The notes: generated by a model not told the origin, from the letters alone. A stretch of 64,000 bases of DNA from Punica granatum (GCF_007655135.1 NC_045131.1:30860001-30924000); one strand, 5' to 3'. Numbered from the stretch's first letter, positions 12,627 through 25,185 are shown. Program-made: numbers and translations.

Positions 12627-13434
12627 TCATCATCATTTGTCTTGGAATAATGGATTAATTATGCATATCAACTGTTTGATTCGATCTTTATATAGATCGG
12701 AATGGGAAGTAAACATGCTTAAGCCAAACAATCATTTTGTTGTATATCGCGATTTGGTACACCCATATTGATGTCTCATACAAAGGCGCATGTTAATTTA
12801 GTCGTCTTAAGTCTAAAGTTTCACATACGATCTAAATGATCTTTTTTTTTGGGTAGGTTAAATGAAGTTTTTTATTGTACGTACTTTTCAAACTTAAATT
12901 TTATGTACAGTGCCTATAATAGATTGTTTTATTATTATTTTCATAAAATGAAACGTTGTATGAAAATTCTTCTTTTTCTTTTTTTTTCCCTTTCTTTTTC
13001 GGTGGAGTGCAAATACTTCTTTTTTTGGGCAGGAGAAAATACTTCTTTTTAATTTCCTCAATAAATGCAAACAGATCCAATATCTGCCCCTGTAGCATTT
13101 ACTATGTTCTAAGATTGTTAAATTCTATTTTATGATGTGGCCTTACTTTTCTAGGCGATTGAATAATTAGGGTAGGGAACCAAAATATAAATGACCGAAA
13201 AAATAGTTGCAAAAATTCGATTATGAGGTCTCAAATGAGCAACAAATTAGCTGTACGGAGAACATGGACATATTTGCTCAATTGATCAAGAGGAAATCAT
13301 ATCATTTCATTATTGATGCGTTCTCTTCCTTATTTAAAATTTAAGGATGATATTCCAGCGATTGGCACAAAAAACAATCATATTTTAAATTAATATGATT
13401 GTTACTTAATATCTTGATTGTATATGTGTTTTAA
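12627..13434. other. Intergenic DNA
   Basis: This is AT-rich 3' flank of the inhibitor pseudogene. No gene or element is recognised. Confidence 0.4.
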
Positions 13435-14597
13435 AAATTATTTTGGTTTAAGATTCACCCCTTATAATTTGATAATCATATTTTCGGCCATGCATCTTTT
13501 CATTGACTCTCAATCTCGTCCTTGAACAAGCCGGATTCGTTTCTTATTAAACCGAACCAAATTGCACCAGTTCAATCAAATAAAAAATAATTTATTACTT
13601 TAGAAAAAATAAAGAAACATTGTACATCTTCTCTTCCTCTTCTTCGATCGAACAAGAGACGATTGAATCCAACATACAATCTTGAAATCAAAGACGATCA
13701 ATGATGATCTCTGGGCAGTGACGATCGTCTTTGAAATTGTATGTTGGGTTCAATTGTCTCTTATTCGATTGGAGAAGAGGAAGAGAAGACGATCGATGAC
13801 GATCTCGGGGTGGTGACGATTGTCTTCGAGATTGTATGTTGGAATTTGTCTATTACGGCTTTGAGTTGAAATTGTCTTGCGCACGTGCATGCGCGCGCAC
13901 ACACATATAAATATTGTGTTGTCCCTCTATTATTCTAGAAGGTTCAAAAAGTACTGAGTGCCCTTAGAGATACTTTGTTCTCGACTCGATACCTGCTCGA
14001 CCATCTCAATTTAACTTTCCAGTTATTTGGATCCTGAAAAGACAAATCGATATTGCAAGTAGTTCCACTTTCCAATGATCACCATTAGTATTATCATTAT
14101 TGTTACTTTCTAAAATTCCTTTTGTTACTGTCAAATTTGCTTGATCTAGATGTCGTTCGCGTTCTCTATATATATATATATGACAAAAAAAATTTAAAAT
14201 CTTAAAAGTAATGAAAAAAGAAAAAAAAGGACAAAATGTGAGAAATTAGCCGTACAAGTAGAGGGAGAAGAGGCATAAAAATGGCTCCTTTGCCTCCTCT
14301 GTCCTAACAGAGGACGGAGAAGACGATTTACAATGTATAATGGGTTCAATTGTCTTTTGTTCTATTGGAGAAGAGGAGGAGAAGATGATATACAATGTTT
14401 ATATATATATATATATATATATATTTTGAAGTAATTACATTATTTTTTATTTGGTTGAACTGGCGCAATTTGATTCGGTTTAATACGAAATAGATCCGGC
14501 CCCATTCACGGACGAGACCGAGAGTCGATGAAAAGATACATGGTTGAAAACATAGATAGTTCAACTATGAGGGGTGAATCTTAAACCAAAAGAATTT
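13435..14597. mobile_element. Foldback element with ~165-bp inverted termini
   Basis: The left arm at about 13435-13600 and the right arm at about 14431-14597 are inverted copies along their length. Both contain TTTTGGTTTAAGATTCACCCC, the stretch GACTCTC...CTCGTCC and TTAAACCGAA, each read on opposite strands. The interior holds a second hairpin at about 13628-13790 (arms around CAACATACAATCTTGAAATC and its complement) and further partial copies of the same GACGATC/TTCAATTGTCT block at about 13780-13850 and 14310-14400. No transposase frame is present. No target duplication could be fixed. Confidence 0.8.
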
Positions 14598-15761
14598 GAG
14601 TCACGAGTACGATCGGGATTTTACGTAAAGGTATCTAATGATCATGCATAAAACAATTGTGATGATTAGGAATATGATGTTAATTTTATTCTTGGTCATC
14701 ATATATATATATATATATATGTATATATATGTTGATATTATTATTTGTGCTTTCCCTCTAGATTGTTTCCAATTTGTACTGAAATCTATGGTACTATATA
14801 CATTTGGTTTTAGCTAGGTTTTCTTATATGAGGATTTGACTAATCCCGTTTAATCAAAGATCCATGTCCAGTGGACCGGGCTTCAGCATCCTTTGAGTTA
14901 GAGTTGCCAGGGGAGTATTCGAATAACAACATTGAGTCGTACATAAAGGTCTTCTTGCCCGCGCAACTTTGGATTTATATGTTTTAGTATATATTTTGTG
15001 AAATATATTTTAGAAATATAATTGAATCATGATTTCTAATGGTTTTAGTACTGATATTTTATAAATTACATTCAAAAATTTATTCCGACTAATTTTGCAT
15101 TTCTAGGATTTTAGTGAATACTTTATACTTAAGTTGGCCTTATGAATTTTATAGTAATTATAGATGCCATGAAATATATAATATAAAGTAATAGAGAATA
15201 GTTTTAATGCTTATTATATGTCAAATAGTGAGATGACGATGATAACATTTCCAGATGGAATATACGATAAAATATGTTGAAATCAAATGTAAGAGTAGGC
15301 AAGAAATGGGGATTAATATTTCGAAATTGGAACTCGGAAAATAATATGAACAAGGACTGATGAAATACAACATTAATGAAATCTAGTCTTCTTATTTTCA
15401 TGTTTCTCGTGAGATGTTAGTGTAAACAATAATCTTATTATATATTAATATGATTATAGGTTTCGCCCAAATAATGGGTAAATATATCAAATAAAAATTA
15501 ATGACAATATTGGTCTAAGAGTTTCAGCCGATTAAAAGGTATTTTATGTATATGTAAAAGAAAAATACTTAACCTACTTAGGAGAATATTGGTCTAAAAA
15601 CTCCAATTGATTGAAAGTTGTCATAAAAAAAGTGCTCCTAATACTATAATCGACAATAATATAAGAAAATTTGGCCAAAAAATTAAATGATATATAAAAT
15701 ATTATTTCATTAATCCATATTTACATAAGTAAGATTGATTCCTATAGTAATAAATAATCAG
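14598..15761. other. AT-rich intergenic DNA
   Basis: No gene is seen. A TA-dinucleotide microsatellite lies at about 14699-14730. Confidence 0.4.
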
Positions 15762-15920
15762 CCAACGTGGGTTAGTTCAAACGGTTCGGCACTTGTTTTC
15801 CTTAAGTAAAGTCTCGGGTTCGAGTATTTTGAATAGAGAAATTCCAATCTGGGCCGACCCGACTCTACTGGATTAATTGAGGCTGACAGAAATTTCGGAT
15901 GCTAGGGTTCACACCGAAAA
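15762..15920 (+). mobile_element. SINE, tRNA-derived, family member 1
   Basis: A pol III A-box-like GTTAGTTCAAACGG lies at 15771-15784 and a B-box-like GGGTTCGAGTA at 15817-15827. The spacing is that of a tRNA-derived SINE head. The following TTTTGAATAGAGAAA is shared, diverged, with the elements at 20290, 23545 (minus) and 41285. Confidence 0.65.
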
Positions 15921-16844
15921 TGATAATCTAATGTTAATGGAACCAAAATTTTAAAATAATTTATTAAAAATATCTAGTAGTTGATTTCATCATGTGAAAG
16001 CCCTGTTTAGGTGAAACATAAGTATACTAACAAATAAGTATTTAATTGTATGTTAATCTAGTCAATTTCTATTATAAGATTAAAATTATTATAATATATG
16101 AACTTATGTTAATATAAAAAAATTAAAATTAAATATTTAAAATAAGAATTGTATAAAATTTTATATTATATGTTATCAAGTTTATGTAAATATCTATAAA
16201 ATTTTCTCTAACATAGAATCAGTTAAATAAATATACAATACACACTAATTGAGGCCAACAAATGCAAAATATATTTATTGGCCCATTCAAACTTAGTTTA
16301 ATATTTTTTTTTGCTGAATAAAATTAGTTGAATATTATTAATTGACCATCATATAAAACTTGAATTTAATCTCACTGAAAATATTAAATTGTGTTCAGCA
16401 ACAAATATGTTTTCCTAAAACCAAATAAATTGTCATAAAAACTGATATTTGAAATGAACATATTCAATGCAAATAATATAAATACTAGAAAAATTAATTG
16501 ACCATGTATAGAATTTGCAAAAGTTGTTCTCCTATAACATAGCCTTATGAACTTAATTTCATAAATAAAATATAAAATAAAAACTTAAAAGAAAGAATGT
16601 CATACACACTATTTTGATAAAGGACAGAATAAATTCTTATTCTAATTACTAAACTTAATATATATGACAAATATATATTAGTCATTAACTTAAATATATG
16701 ATGTATATTAATTTAGACAATTAGTTACAAATTATTATTATTATTATTATTATTATCTTACTCTAATTTAAATAAAGAATGATTGAAGATTATCATTTGA
16801 AAATTAAAAGTTCATATTGAAAATTATTATTGTAAAATTGGTAT
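15921..16844. other. AT-rich intergenic DNA
   Basis: Nothing is recognised except an (ATT)n run at about 16731-16756. Confidence 0.4.
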
Positions 16845-17413
16845 TTCAAAATAGGGTTAATTACCTAAAAATCACAAACTTTTCTCATTTTATCAATTCT
16901 AGCATGAACATTTTTCTTGATCTAAAAATACACAAACTATCAATTTGATATCAATATTAGCAAGCACTAATTTTTTCATTAGTTTAAATGGGAGTCGTTG
17001 GCCACCACCCTTGATCGGGGTAGCTAACAACCTCAGTAGTCATCAGGGACTTTACAGGGGTGGTGGTGGCCTCCGGTGAGGCCCTTATTGCCCAAATTTG
17101 AAAAAAAAAGTAAAAGAAAAAGTAAATTCTAGAATGGAAGGAAGAGGGATCAGGGGTCGGTGGTCGGGGGCGGGAGCCTCATCGATGGCCTCCCCACAAT
17201 TGGGGTCGGCCGGGACATATGTTGACACAGGCAACCTCGATTGAAGGTGGTGACTGCCATTGAGGCCTCATTAATAAAAAAAAGATGATTTCATGCTAAT
17301 ATTGATATCAATTCAATAATTTATCTATTTTTAGGTCAAGAAAAAAAAGTTCGGGTTAGAATTGATAAAATGTGAAAAGTTTATACTTTTTAGGTAATTA
17401 GCCCTTCAAAATA
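16845..17413. mobile_element. Mutator-type MITE B with perfect 9-bp target duplication
   Basis: TTCAAAATA at 16845-16853 is repeated exactly at 17405-17413. Between them, 551 bases begin GGGTTAATTACCTAAAAA and end TTTTTAGGTAATTAGCCC, a near-perfect inverted pair. The inverted repeats continue inward with TTTATCAATTCTAGC and its complement. The centre is GC-rich, around GTGGTGGTGGCCTCCGG. There is no transposase. Nine-base duplications with long inverted termini are the hallmark of the Mutator superfamily. Confidence 0.9.
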
Positions 17414-18092
17414 TAAATATCTACAATAAGAAAAATAACGAGATATATGAAAATTAACTCATGCAACACATGAGACCAAAAAAACCATTTGTTTTGTAAT
17501 TATCCAGGAGAATTTTAGCCCAATTCACGAATAATTAATAAATATTTACAACAATTTATATAAATATTATTTATTAGAGATTTGAAGAGTTGGTCGACAA
17601 TGAGCTAAATATATGTTGAGATTGTTTATCTGAAGATCTTGTTGCACGAAAGGAAGCTCTTGATGATAGGAGGCGACTTTTATAACCTATAATAATAACA
17701 ATAACAATAATGATTTTGGGAATTTGAAGAGGCATGTGATAATATAATTGAAAACTGGGGCTATGAAGAGACGTGTAAAATAAGAGGGCACACTCGTATA
17801 TGAGAGAGACAGGTTGATAATGATATGGAATTGACCATTGGATGTTCAAAGAAAATAAAATTATTGGAGCTTATTTCGCAAAATGTAAATTCATCTTTGA
17901 GTGCTTACATAAATCAATGTAGATATCAATGTAGGGAGCGTGTGAAGAATTAATCGACAATAAGCTGAGAGTTTACTCAAATCGCCTACATAAAAGCTCA
18001 TTGTAGCACTAAAGGAGGCTCCCATTGGAGGAGACTGAATTAATATATAAATTAATCTTAAAACTCGCGCGTTGCGTGATACTAATAGTCGT
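17414..18092. other. AT-rich intergenic DNA
   Basis: No supported gene. A 91-codon minus-strand frame at 17574-17849 has no recognisable domain. Confidence 0.4.
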
Positions 18093-18446
18093 TCTAATTT
18101 TTAACAATCCATTAAAACACAATTCCGATAAGAATATGTTTATAGACTTATTGAAATATGTTCAAATCATACAAAACATGAATTAAGAAATGGTTGTGGG
18201 TGATTTATTACCATCTATGTGATCATGAATTAAAAACAACATAAATTTACTTTTTATAATTATTTTATATATCAAACTTTTAACAATCCGAAACACAATT
18301 CCGATAATAATATATTTACAGACTTATTTTAGAGCAGGTTCAAATAATATAAAATAGGAATTAAGAATTGGTTACGGTTCATACACTGTTTATGTGATCA
18401 TTAACTAAAAATAATGTAAATTTACTTTTTATAATTATTTTTTGTT
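18093..18446. repeat. Diverged tandem duplication, unit ~177 bp
   Basis: Two successive units share AACAATCC (18103 and 18282), ACACAATTCCGATAA, ATTAAGAA.TGGTT and TTTACTTTTTATAATTATTTT (18246 and 18421), with scattered differences. Just upstream is the repeat-end motif GCGCGTTGCGTGATACTAAT. Confidence 0.75.
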
Positions 18447-19399
18447 GAATTTTCATAGGAAAATACACAATTAATTGTTAATTATGAGAATTCATGTTCA
18501 TATTAAATAGCAGGGACTTGAAGAGTCAGTCAATGAGAATGTCTAAAAAGCCTATGTGAAAGGCTCTCATAAATCGAATAAAGGGATCACATTCGAAAAA
18601 TCCTACTTTAATTATATATAAGAAAATAAATTAGAAAAAAAGTCCTGATAGCATCATGTGGGTTTCTCATAAAATAACTTGAGACTAACTTTACTATGCC
18701 GGAACTTTACAATAAAAATGATTAAGAAAACTATATAGAGAGCCATTTATCGATTTAGGTATACAAAATTCAAGTAATCCTTACATAGGAAAAAGTGATG
18801 TCAATACTTAAATTAAAAATTATACTGAAAGAAAAATATAAAATATGTTAAATTTAATAAGAGAATAGACATTTACCTAATTTTATACAACTCTATATAT
18901 CCATAGTATGAAAGTTGTCTAAGGTTTCAATAAATTGTCTAATGATAATATTCAGTTTTGTAGTTTTATTCGTAATAAGAGCATATGTGAAAATGAAAAT
19001 AAAAGAAATAGAACGTATTGATATAAAAAAGTAGGGAGGACAAAGAAAATATGAGTCTAATATGCTACAAATAAAAGAAAAAAAAGGAAAGAAACAAAAA
19101 AAAGTAAATTATATTTAATCTACAATATTAATAAGACGGCAGCTAGGAGAGTTTAATGAGCAAGCAGGGTGGGGAGTGGAGAGTGACTGCTCAAGCATAA
19201 ATGCTTCAGATCAAAGACAGTGGGAAATTATATATGCATGTATTTATGAATCTGGGAAGAGTCACTTCCGGCAAACAATTGAATGCTCAACGGTGAATCT
19301 GAATATGATATGGACTGGTGGGATCTGATTTTCCCCCTTTATTGATCATTTTATTCACTTGACCTAACCATTCAAGAACTCATTAACATCTTCTATTCA
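18447..19399. other. AT-rich intergenic DNA
   Basis: No gene or element is recognised. Confidence 0.4.
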
Positions 19400-20260
19400 A
19401 GGTAGTCAAAAATGCGATTCTAACTCGTAAAATTAGACAATTTTGCAAGTTCCGTTTCTCCAGCGAATCAACTTGCAACAAAATCAGTATTTAAGCTAGA
19501 ATCGCTTGGAATCGCGAGTTGAAGCGGTGAAATCGATAAACTCGCGTGTCTGTTGAAGTTTTCGCAAGTCTCTGTCGGTTCCTCTTCTTCACCTCTTTCG
19601 TCAAAGTTTGATTCGATTATGTTATGCGATTGGATCAGAAGGAAATTTTGATTGGCTTTCATCTTGGAGGCGGAGAGAAGAATTGAAACCCTAATCGCAA
19701 GGAAGAAGAAGACGATAAAAAGACAAAAAGAATAAGTAATACTCATTGAATATTTTATCAATAGATGTGAGTCGGGTGAGTTTTCTATTAGTGACTCAAA
19801 TGGTCTCACCCCAACTTATAAAATAACATAATAAAATAATCAGTAAAAATTAAATAGAAAAAAGCACAAAAATGAAAAAAAAGTCGGCTCCATATTTCAT
19901 TTTCTCCATTTTGTTGAATTACGAAAAAATAATATAAATGAACCCTTCACTTGAAGATCGCCTAATATATAGCCTAAATTCTGTTCCTCGCACGATACTA
20001 ATAGTAAAAAATTATTTTGTAATATTTTAGTCAAATGTACATACCGATAATGAATTTATTAAAATAGAGATTATATTATTTAGATTTAATTTCAAATATA
20101 AAGGATGCATTGACCTTTATTTTAATGTGTTTCTTTACATATATATAGTTCTATTTATATTTTGAAGACTATTTTCTTTTAAGATTCTACGATTCAATTT
20201 TACTATTCGATTATGTGACCCCTTCTCCGTTTCTACCTAGAAACTCGATTTTGACTACCT
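19400..20260. mobile_element. Non-autonomous DNA element with GGTAGTCAAAA termini
   Basis: The left end reads AGGTAGTCAAAAATGCGATTC and the right end reads GAAACTCGATTTTGACTACCT, so the termini are inverted. The subterminal parts carry repeated CTCG/GCGATT words, as in hAT-type elements. The interior (about 19985-20060) carries a fragment related to the repeat seen near 18070. No intact transposase frame is seen, and no target duplication could be fixed. Confidence 0.55.
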
Positions 20261-20289
20261 CTACTGTCCATCACAAATTAAATTGTTCA

Positions 20290-20450
20290 ATGGCATACCA
20301 ACTACAGTTGGTTTATGTGATTTAACATCTCTTTCCCTTAAACAATGTTTCATATTCGAGTATTTATGAATGAAGAAAATCCACGATGAAGAGAGTTTTA
20401 TCTTTTAATGGGTCATTTCTGGTCGAATCTAGATTAGTCATCTTGTTGAA
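20290..20450 (+). mobile_element. SINE, family member 2
   Basis: An A-box-like CAGTTGGTTTATGTGA at 20305-20320 and a B-box-like CATATTCGAGTAT at 20351-20363 are followed by TTATGAATGAAGAAAA. The order and spacing match the elements at 15762 and 41285. Confidence 0.55.
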
Positions 20451-20839
20451 TTTCTAGATATTTGATAGTGCATATCGAAAAAAGAAAAATGTTCAATGAC
20501 CTTATGAGCTCCCTACATGCAAAATTCATGTCTCTACAAATTGAAATCTCGAATAATTGACGATATTGATATTGGTCTTTCTTTTCACTTACCAAGGAGA
20601 AATGACCTTTTTCTTTTGGCCACTTCCATGAAAAATTGACTACATGACCAAAACATGTGGAGAGGCAATCCCCGCCCATTTTTTAGTTTTTTTTTAATCT
20701 CTTAAAAGTAGGAAAATAAATGTTATATAGTAAATGAAAAATATAAAAAAATTAAGATAGTTATGAAATGAGGAATTCTCTTAAGTATAATACAATAATC
20801 TATGCTAATACAAAATATAAAAGTGATGGCGGTTTGGCT
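20451..20839. other. Intergenic DNA
   Basis: Nothing is recognised. Confidence 0.35.
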
Positions 20840-21105
20840 ACAAATTTTTTTTAACTCTACTATACTAATTTTAAATTCGACAATACAATTATTATTTTTT
20901 CCTTTTTCTTCATTTTTTAATCATTCAATTCAAATTTTAATACTAAATTCTCTCAACTATTCATTAACTTTTTTCATAATTCAATAACATAATCATTACT
21001 TTTTTCTCAACTATTCATTACTTGTTCACACTTTTTCTCATAATTCAACAACATAATCATTACAAACTAATTAAAACTAAAACTCAACTCTAAAATAAAA
21101 CACAT
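20840..21105. mobile_element. MITE family 2, copy 1
   Basis: This segment reads through repeated CTCAACTATTCATTAC and CATAATTCAACAACA words and ends AAAACTCAACTCTAAAATAAAA. The same words, in the same order, fill 40940-41246, where the termini GGCCTGTTTGGTTAAA and AACCAAATACAG are better kept. I infer a dispersed MITE family. Confidence 0.6.
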
Positions 21106-21714
21106 CCGCTCTCTCTTTGTGTTTCCACATTTCACTTTCAAAAATACCCTTCTATGTTGTCTACAATTACAAAAACACCCTTTAGCTCCTTAAACATGAC
21201 ACTTAAGTAGCCCCTTGCCACTTCCTTATACATCTAACCGTTTCCTTTTCCTTATCCATCAAACTGTTTCCCTCCTCCTATCTTTAGGGCGTGAGTCTAA
21301 ATGCTTTTTTTTTTTGGGTCCAATAACAATTACGCACAGCTCCGTACTCTTTAGGCTTTAACGAGGAAAAATATTTAATCACTTTTCGGATAAAAACCAA
21401 GTAAACCAATCATTGGAGAAAGTATAGTTGAAAACAATTCATTAGTACAAACAGTGAATCGTTAAAAGGTTTAAAGAAATGAGATAAAGAGACACAACCT
21501 TTCGCATGTCCAATATATATCTGTACAGTTAATGACCGCACTAGCACGTTTGGATTAAATGCCCATTTAGGAGTCATCTTTTCGGGGAACCATTAGGTTA
21601 CTCTTCTAACGTTGTTTCCCCATTGAAGAACCACAATAATATGGAGGATGTGTAGCGTTTTGCGAGAAACATTGCTCACGAATGGAGGTAATCAAGCATT
21701 ACTCCCCCTACTTT
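21106..21714. other. Intergenic DNA
   Basis: No gene is recognised. Confidence 0.35.
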
Positions 21715-22020
21715 TGCTTCTTTATTTCACACACTTATAAACACATTTTCTCTGTAATTCTGTTGGTCTAGTCACTCTAATACTTCTCCTCATTGTAATC
21801 CATGAGAAGGAATTGAAATTTATTTATATTCTATATTCCTTTTCGAGTTGTCAATTCTGCACAATCTTGCTTCTTTATTTGACACACTTATAAACACATT
21901 TTCTCTGTAATTCTGTTAGTCAAGTCACTCTAATACTTCTCCTCATTGTAATCCATGAGAAGGAATTGAAATTTATTTATATTCTATATTCCTTTTCGAG
22001 TTGTCAATTCTGCACAATCT
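21715..22020. repeat. Near-perfect 153-bp tandem duplication
   Basis: The unit starting TGCTTCTTTATTT and ending TCTGCACAATCT occurs at 21715-21867 and 21868-22020. Only a few differences are visible, for example TTCACAC versus TTGACAC and TTGGTCTA versus TTAGTCAA. It is a recent event. Confidence 0.9.
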
Positions 22021-22267
22021 GTTTTGCCGAAACTTTGATTTGTAGATTTAGTGGAGATAAGAAGATGAAGAAACTTGGCAGTGACGATGGAGGCAGGAGA
22101 ATAGGATGGTGGATGTGAAAGTGGTTTTAGGTAGGTGGCAATGGGGATTGTGATAGTGAAGCCCCTGTGACGATTAGGGGTGATCACCAGTTGAGTACAG
22201 TTGGGCTTTCGCTAAATTTAAGATCTGTTTTAGAATATCAAAATTGAATATTATATACTTTCCTGAA

Positions 22268-22446
22268 AATTTACCCCGTTTGGATTCAGAGTCATTGATT
22301 TTAACTTTAACTCAACACACTACACAACAAAAATACACGTTTTCCAAGTAAAATTTATAATCACATCTCATTTGTCCTTTTCCACAATCAAAATTAAAAT
22401 CAAAATCAACGTAACTTTAACTCTGAATCTAAACGGCCCCAATTTA
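22268..22446. mobile_element. Small MITE with 6-bp flanking repeat
   Basis: The termini CCCCGTTTGGATTCAGAGT and ACTCTGAATCTAAACGGCCCC form an inverted pair around a 167-base element (22274-22440). AATTTA flanks it on both sides (22268-22273 and 22441-22446). It is too short to code. It may be a hAT-type MITE with an eroded 8-bp duplication. Confidence 0.65.
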
Positions 22447-23544
22447 ATATTTTTGTGCAACTACATCAACCAAAATGTGAATCACCCAGCAAACTATGAA
22501 CAGTTTAATAGATTTATTTTGTATTTTTTTGTCTTCCATGATTGCAATTAATTTCGGCTTCTTGAAGCGATGTTTCAACATAATATTGGGCCACTTGTGA
22601 TATGTCTATTGGCAGTCAGACGAAAAAGTCACACAAGAAGAACCCTCCTTCGTCTTGCGTGGCGGGTATACTTTGACCCGGCTTTTAATATTTTATATAG
22701 ATATGGATTAAGATTTTTATTTCATTGTATTAGACCTATAAATTTTTTTTGTAATTGAGAAAAAAATTCTGAAAATTGCTTTATTTGTGCAATCTTTTGT
22801 ATAAGGCTTTAATCATGCACTCAACATATCAAGACACAGTCCAACTCAATATATATATATATATATATATATAAAGACTTAATATGAGAGTTGAGAAATC
22901 TTGATAAAAAAATGAGTTCGCTCGTGTAGAGAACAAATAAGGAATGTTTCATTTCGTCAATTAAGTGTCAAAAATTGAAACAATGACAATATTTATGTTT
23001 ATTAAAAAATAACAATCAAATCAAGTGTTGAAAATATTTTTGACACTTAATGTTTTCCGTTTAGAGGGGTTGTTTAATAAACATAAATAAGATTAACTTA
23101 ATTATTAAGACAAAACACTTAAAATTATAAAGATAAATTTCATGAGCACCTCTAGTAAGTTTGTAAAAGAACAGAGATACTCCGACGTTTCAAAATAAAA
23201 TACTTTGTGCCCTTGTAATTGGTGATTACTGGGCTGTAGGTGACTTCATTCGTGGAGGTGGTGGATGACGGGGAGACTTGACACTTACAGGAACGAGAAT
23301 TGGAACTTGGATAAGACCCCCCTCAATTTGAAGATATGGGCCATGGGGACCGTCGTCCCTCTCTTTCTTTTGTATGTATATATCTTATCTTTTTCAAAAT
23401 TTATTTTTTTAATCTTATATATGTAATATAAAAGGCTTTTTTATAAGTAATGTAATGTAAAAATTATAGAGTTAAGAGCCATAAAAAGAAATTTAAAGTT
23501 TTTTTCCAGTGTGTTTCATGGTATTTAAAAGTCTAAAAAGCGCG
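22447..23544. other. AT-rich intergenic DNA
   Basis: A TA microsatellite lies at about 22848-22873. No gene is seen. Confidence 0.4.
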
Positions 23545-23690
23545 GTCTAATCCAATTAGAGCCGATTTAGTCCACAAGGAATAAAGATTTCCAGTGAAAA
23601 TTTTATTCATTCATAAATCTTGAACTTGAGTCCTCGTTTAATGGGAGTGAGTACCGAAACCACTTGGATTAATCCAAACTACTAAGAAAT
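23545..23690 (-). mobile_element. SINE, family member 3 (minus strand)
   Basis: Read on the minus strand, an A-box-like GGATTAATCCAAGTGGTTTCGG (23655-23676) is followed by a B-box-like GGACTCAAGTTCA (23621-23633) and then ATTTATGAATGAATAAAA, the family's post-B-box sequence. Confidence 0.6.
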
Positions 23691-24015
23691 TTGAAGTTTT
23701 GAACTATTAACAATAAAAAAGAAAAAAGAAAAAAAACTACTTTTCTGCCTATTCATTCATCATGTAAATACGCATACCTTCCTTTTAGGACAGAGCCATT
23801 AGCGTTGCATTGGTGTATCACGTACACGTCAGATTTTAGTCCATTAATATTACATTTTAGTATTTCATTAGTATTCATGCAATAAAAGTGCATATCTTTC
23901 TTTCTCAATCATGCCAAAAATTAAAGTGAACATGTAAAAAGTATATGGCACATTTCTTTAAGTGTATGCACGTGTCATATATACTAGTAGATACACACAT
24001 ATATATATATATATA

Positions 24016-24374
24016 TGGGGCTAAGTTTCTGAGGTTGCGTTTGGTTTCATAGTAGGATTTTAAAATCAGATTTTGATTTGATTTTGAGTGGTATAAATGG
24101 GGTCCACCTTTTGACTTTGTATGTGTTATGTTGTTTTGTTGTGGAAAAAAGTGGTATAAATGGGGCCCACTCTGTGACTTTGTATGAGTTATTTTGTTTT
24201 GTAGTTGGTAGAATTAAGTTAGAATTGTGATTCTAAAATACCATCTTGAAACCAAACAGGCCACGAATAAATCTTCCATGTTGATCTTATATTTATCTTG
24301 ATCGTCTATGCATATCAGATCCTTGTTCTTCCTGTATTCCATGGTTATCCCCTACGATAGATCTTGGGTGTAAA
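24016..24374 (+). repeat. Left terminal repeat of the retroelement, split by a MITE
   Basis: TGGGGCTAAGTTTCT (24016-24030) and AATAAATCTTCC...GGTGTAAA (24266-24374) together match the uninterrupted right repeat at 30569-30692. The polyadenylation-type AATAAA is at 24266-24271. The 235 bases between are MITE family 1. Confidence 0.8.
24031..24265. mobile_element. MITE family 1, copy 2, nested in the left terminal repeat
   Basis: The ends GGTTGCGTTTGGTTTC and GAAACCAAACAGGCC, and the internal tandem dimer around GTGGTATAAATGGGG, match copy 1 at 10542-10770. The right terminal repeat of the host element lacks this insert, so the MITE arrived after the retroelement. Confidence 0.85.
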
Positions 24375-24387
24375 TGGTATCAGAGCC
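24375..24387 (+). promoter_or_regulatory. tRNA-Met primer binding site
   Basis: TGGTATCAGAGCC follows the left repeat directly. This is the complement of the 3' end of plant initiator tRNA-Met, used by caulimovirids and most plant LTR retrotransposons to prime minus-strand synthesis. Confidence 0.9.
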
Positions 24388-25185
24388 ATAGGTGGGGATA
24401 TGATGTATATTCCGTTTAGATTCTCAGATCCAGTAGAACTCGTAGGTCATATCATCTACGACCGCCTTCATGGCTGGTAGTAACTCATCATGTGTTCTTC
24501 CTATAGTGTATTCTTGCATATCCTATACAATGAACTGAAGCTGGTAAACGTAGTAATTAGGCAATCATAGCGTAGGTCTCTTTAAAAGTCTAGATCCAAT
24601 ACCACAATGAACTGAGGCTAGGCAGAAGTAATGCAGGAGGCTCTAATGTCCATCTCGTCGCTTTAATGGACCCTACACATTCACCGTTCATAGGAACCCG
24701 GGGGGAGTCCTAAGGTGTTCCCGTTTGTAAGACCCGCTGGATAGGGCAGTTTCAGGGAAAAAATTGGACAATGGCCCGGTAGTGTTATGGACACCGTCTA
24801 AGTAGATGGAGGTTATCGGCGAGAGTAGAGTTATCCTTGTGTTTTACAGAACGTCTAGGGACAACAGTTGGGGTAGGATATAGATCTACAGAAAGTCCTA
24901 CTGTGTGAGCATGTTTGCCTACTATTATTGTTAAAACCAGGTACAGCAGTTGAGTAAGGTATATGCTAGAACCTGCGGGGAAACACTGTGCGAGGCCTCT
25001 TCCGGTCGTCCAGGTATGTCTTAGATCTTGATCTTGAGAGAAGCTGGGTAGGAGAATTAAATACGGATTAGCATCTTCAAACCACTAGGCTATTGGTTCT
25101 ATAGATCTGTAGAGCTTTCGTCTAAGATAGGTATGGAATACCCTAAGGGTAAGGAACTGATATGCAGTATAGAAAGTCTTGATAA
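24388..25185 (+). other. Long leader of the retroelement with a short upstream frame
   Basis: About 800 bases separate the primer site from the gag start. A 22-codon upstream frame runs 24470-24538. The words ATGAACTGAAGCTGG and ATGAACTGAGGCTAGG recur in it. A long leader with small upstream frames is typical of caulimovirid pregenomic RNA; that it acts so here is inference. Confidence 0.5.

Noticed and set aside
12901..13098. Minus-strand frame after the inhibitor pseudogene
   Set aside because: It is short, Lys-rich, from T-rich spacer, and without homology.
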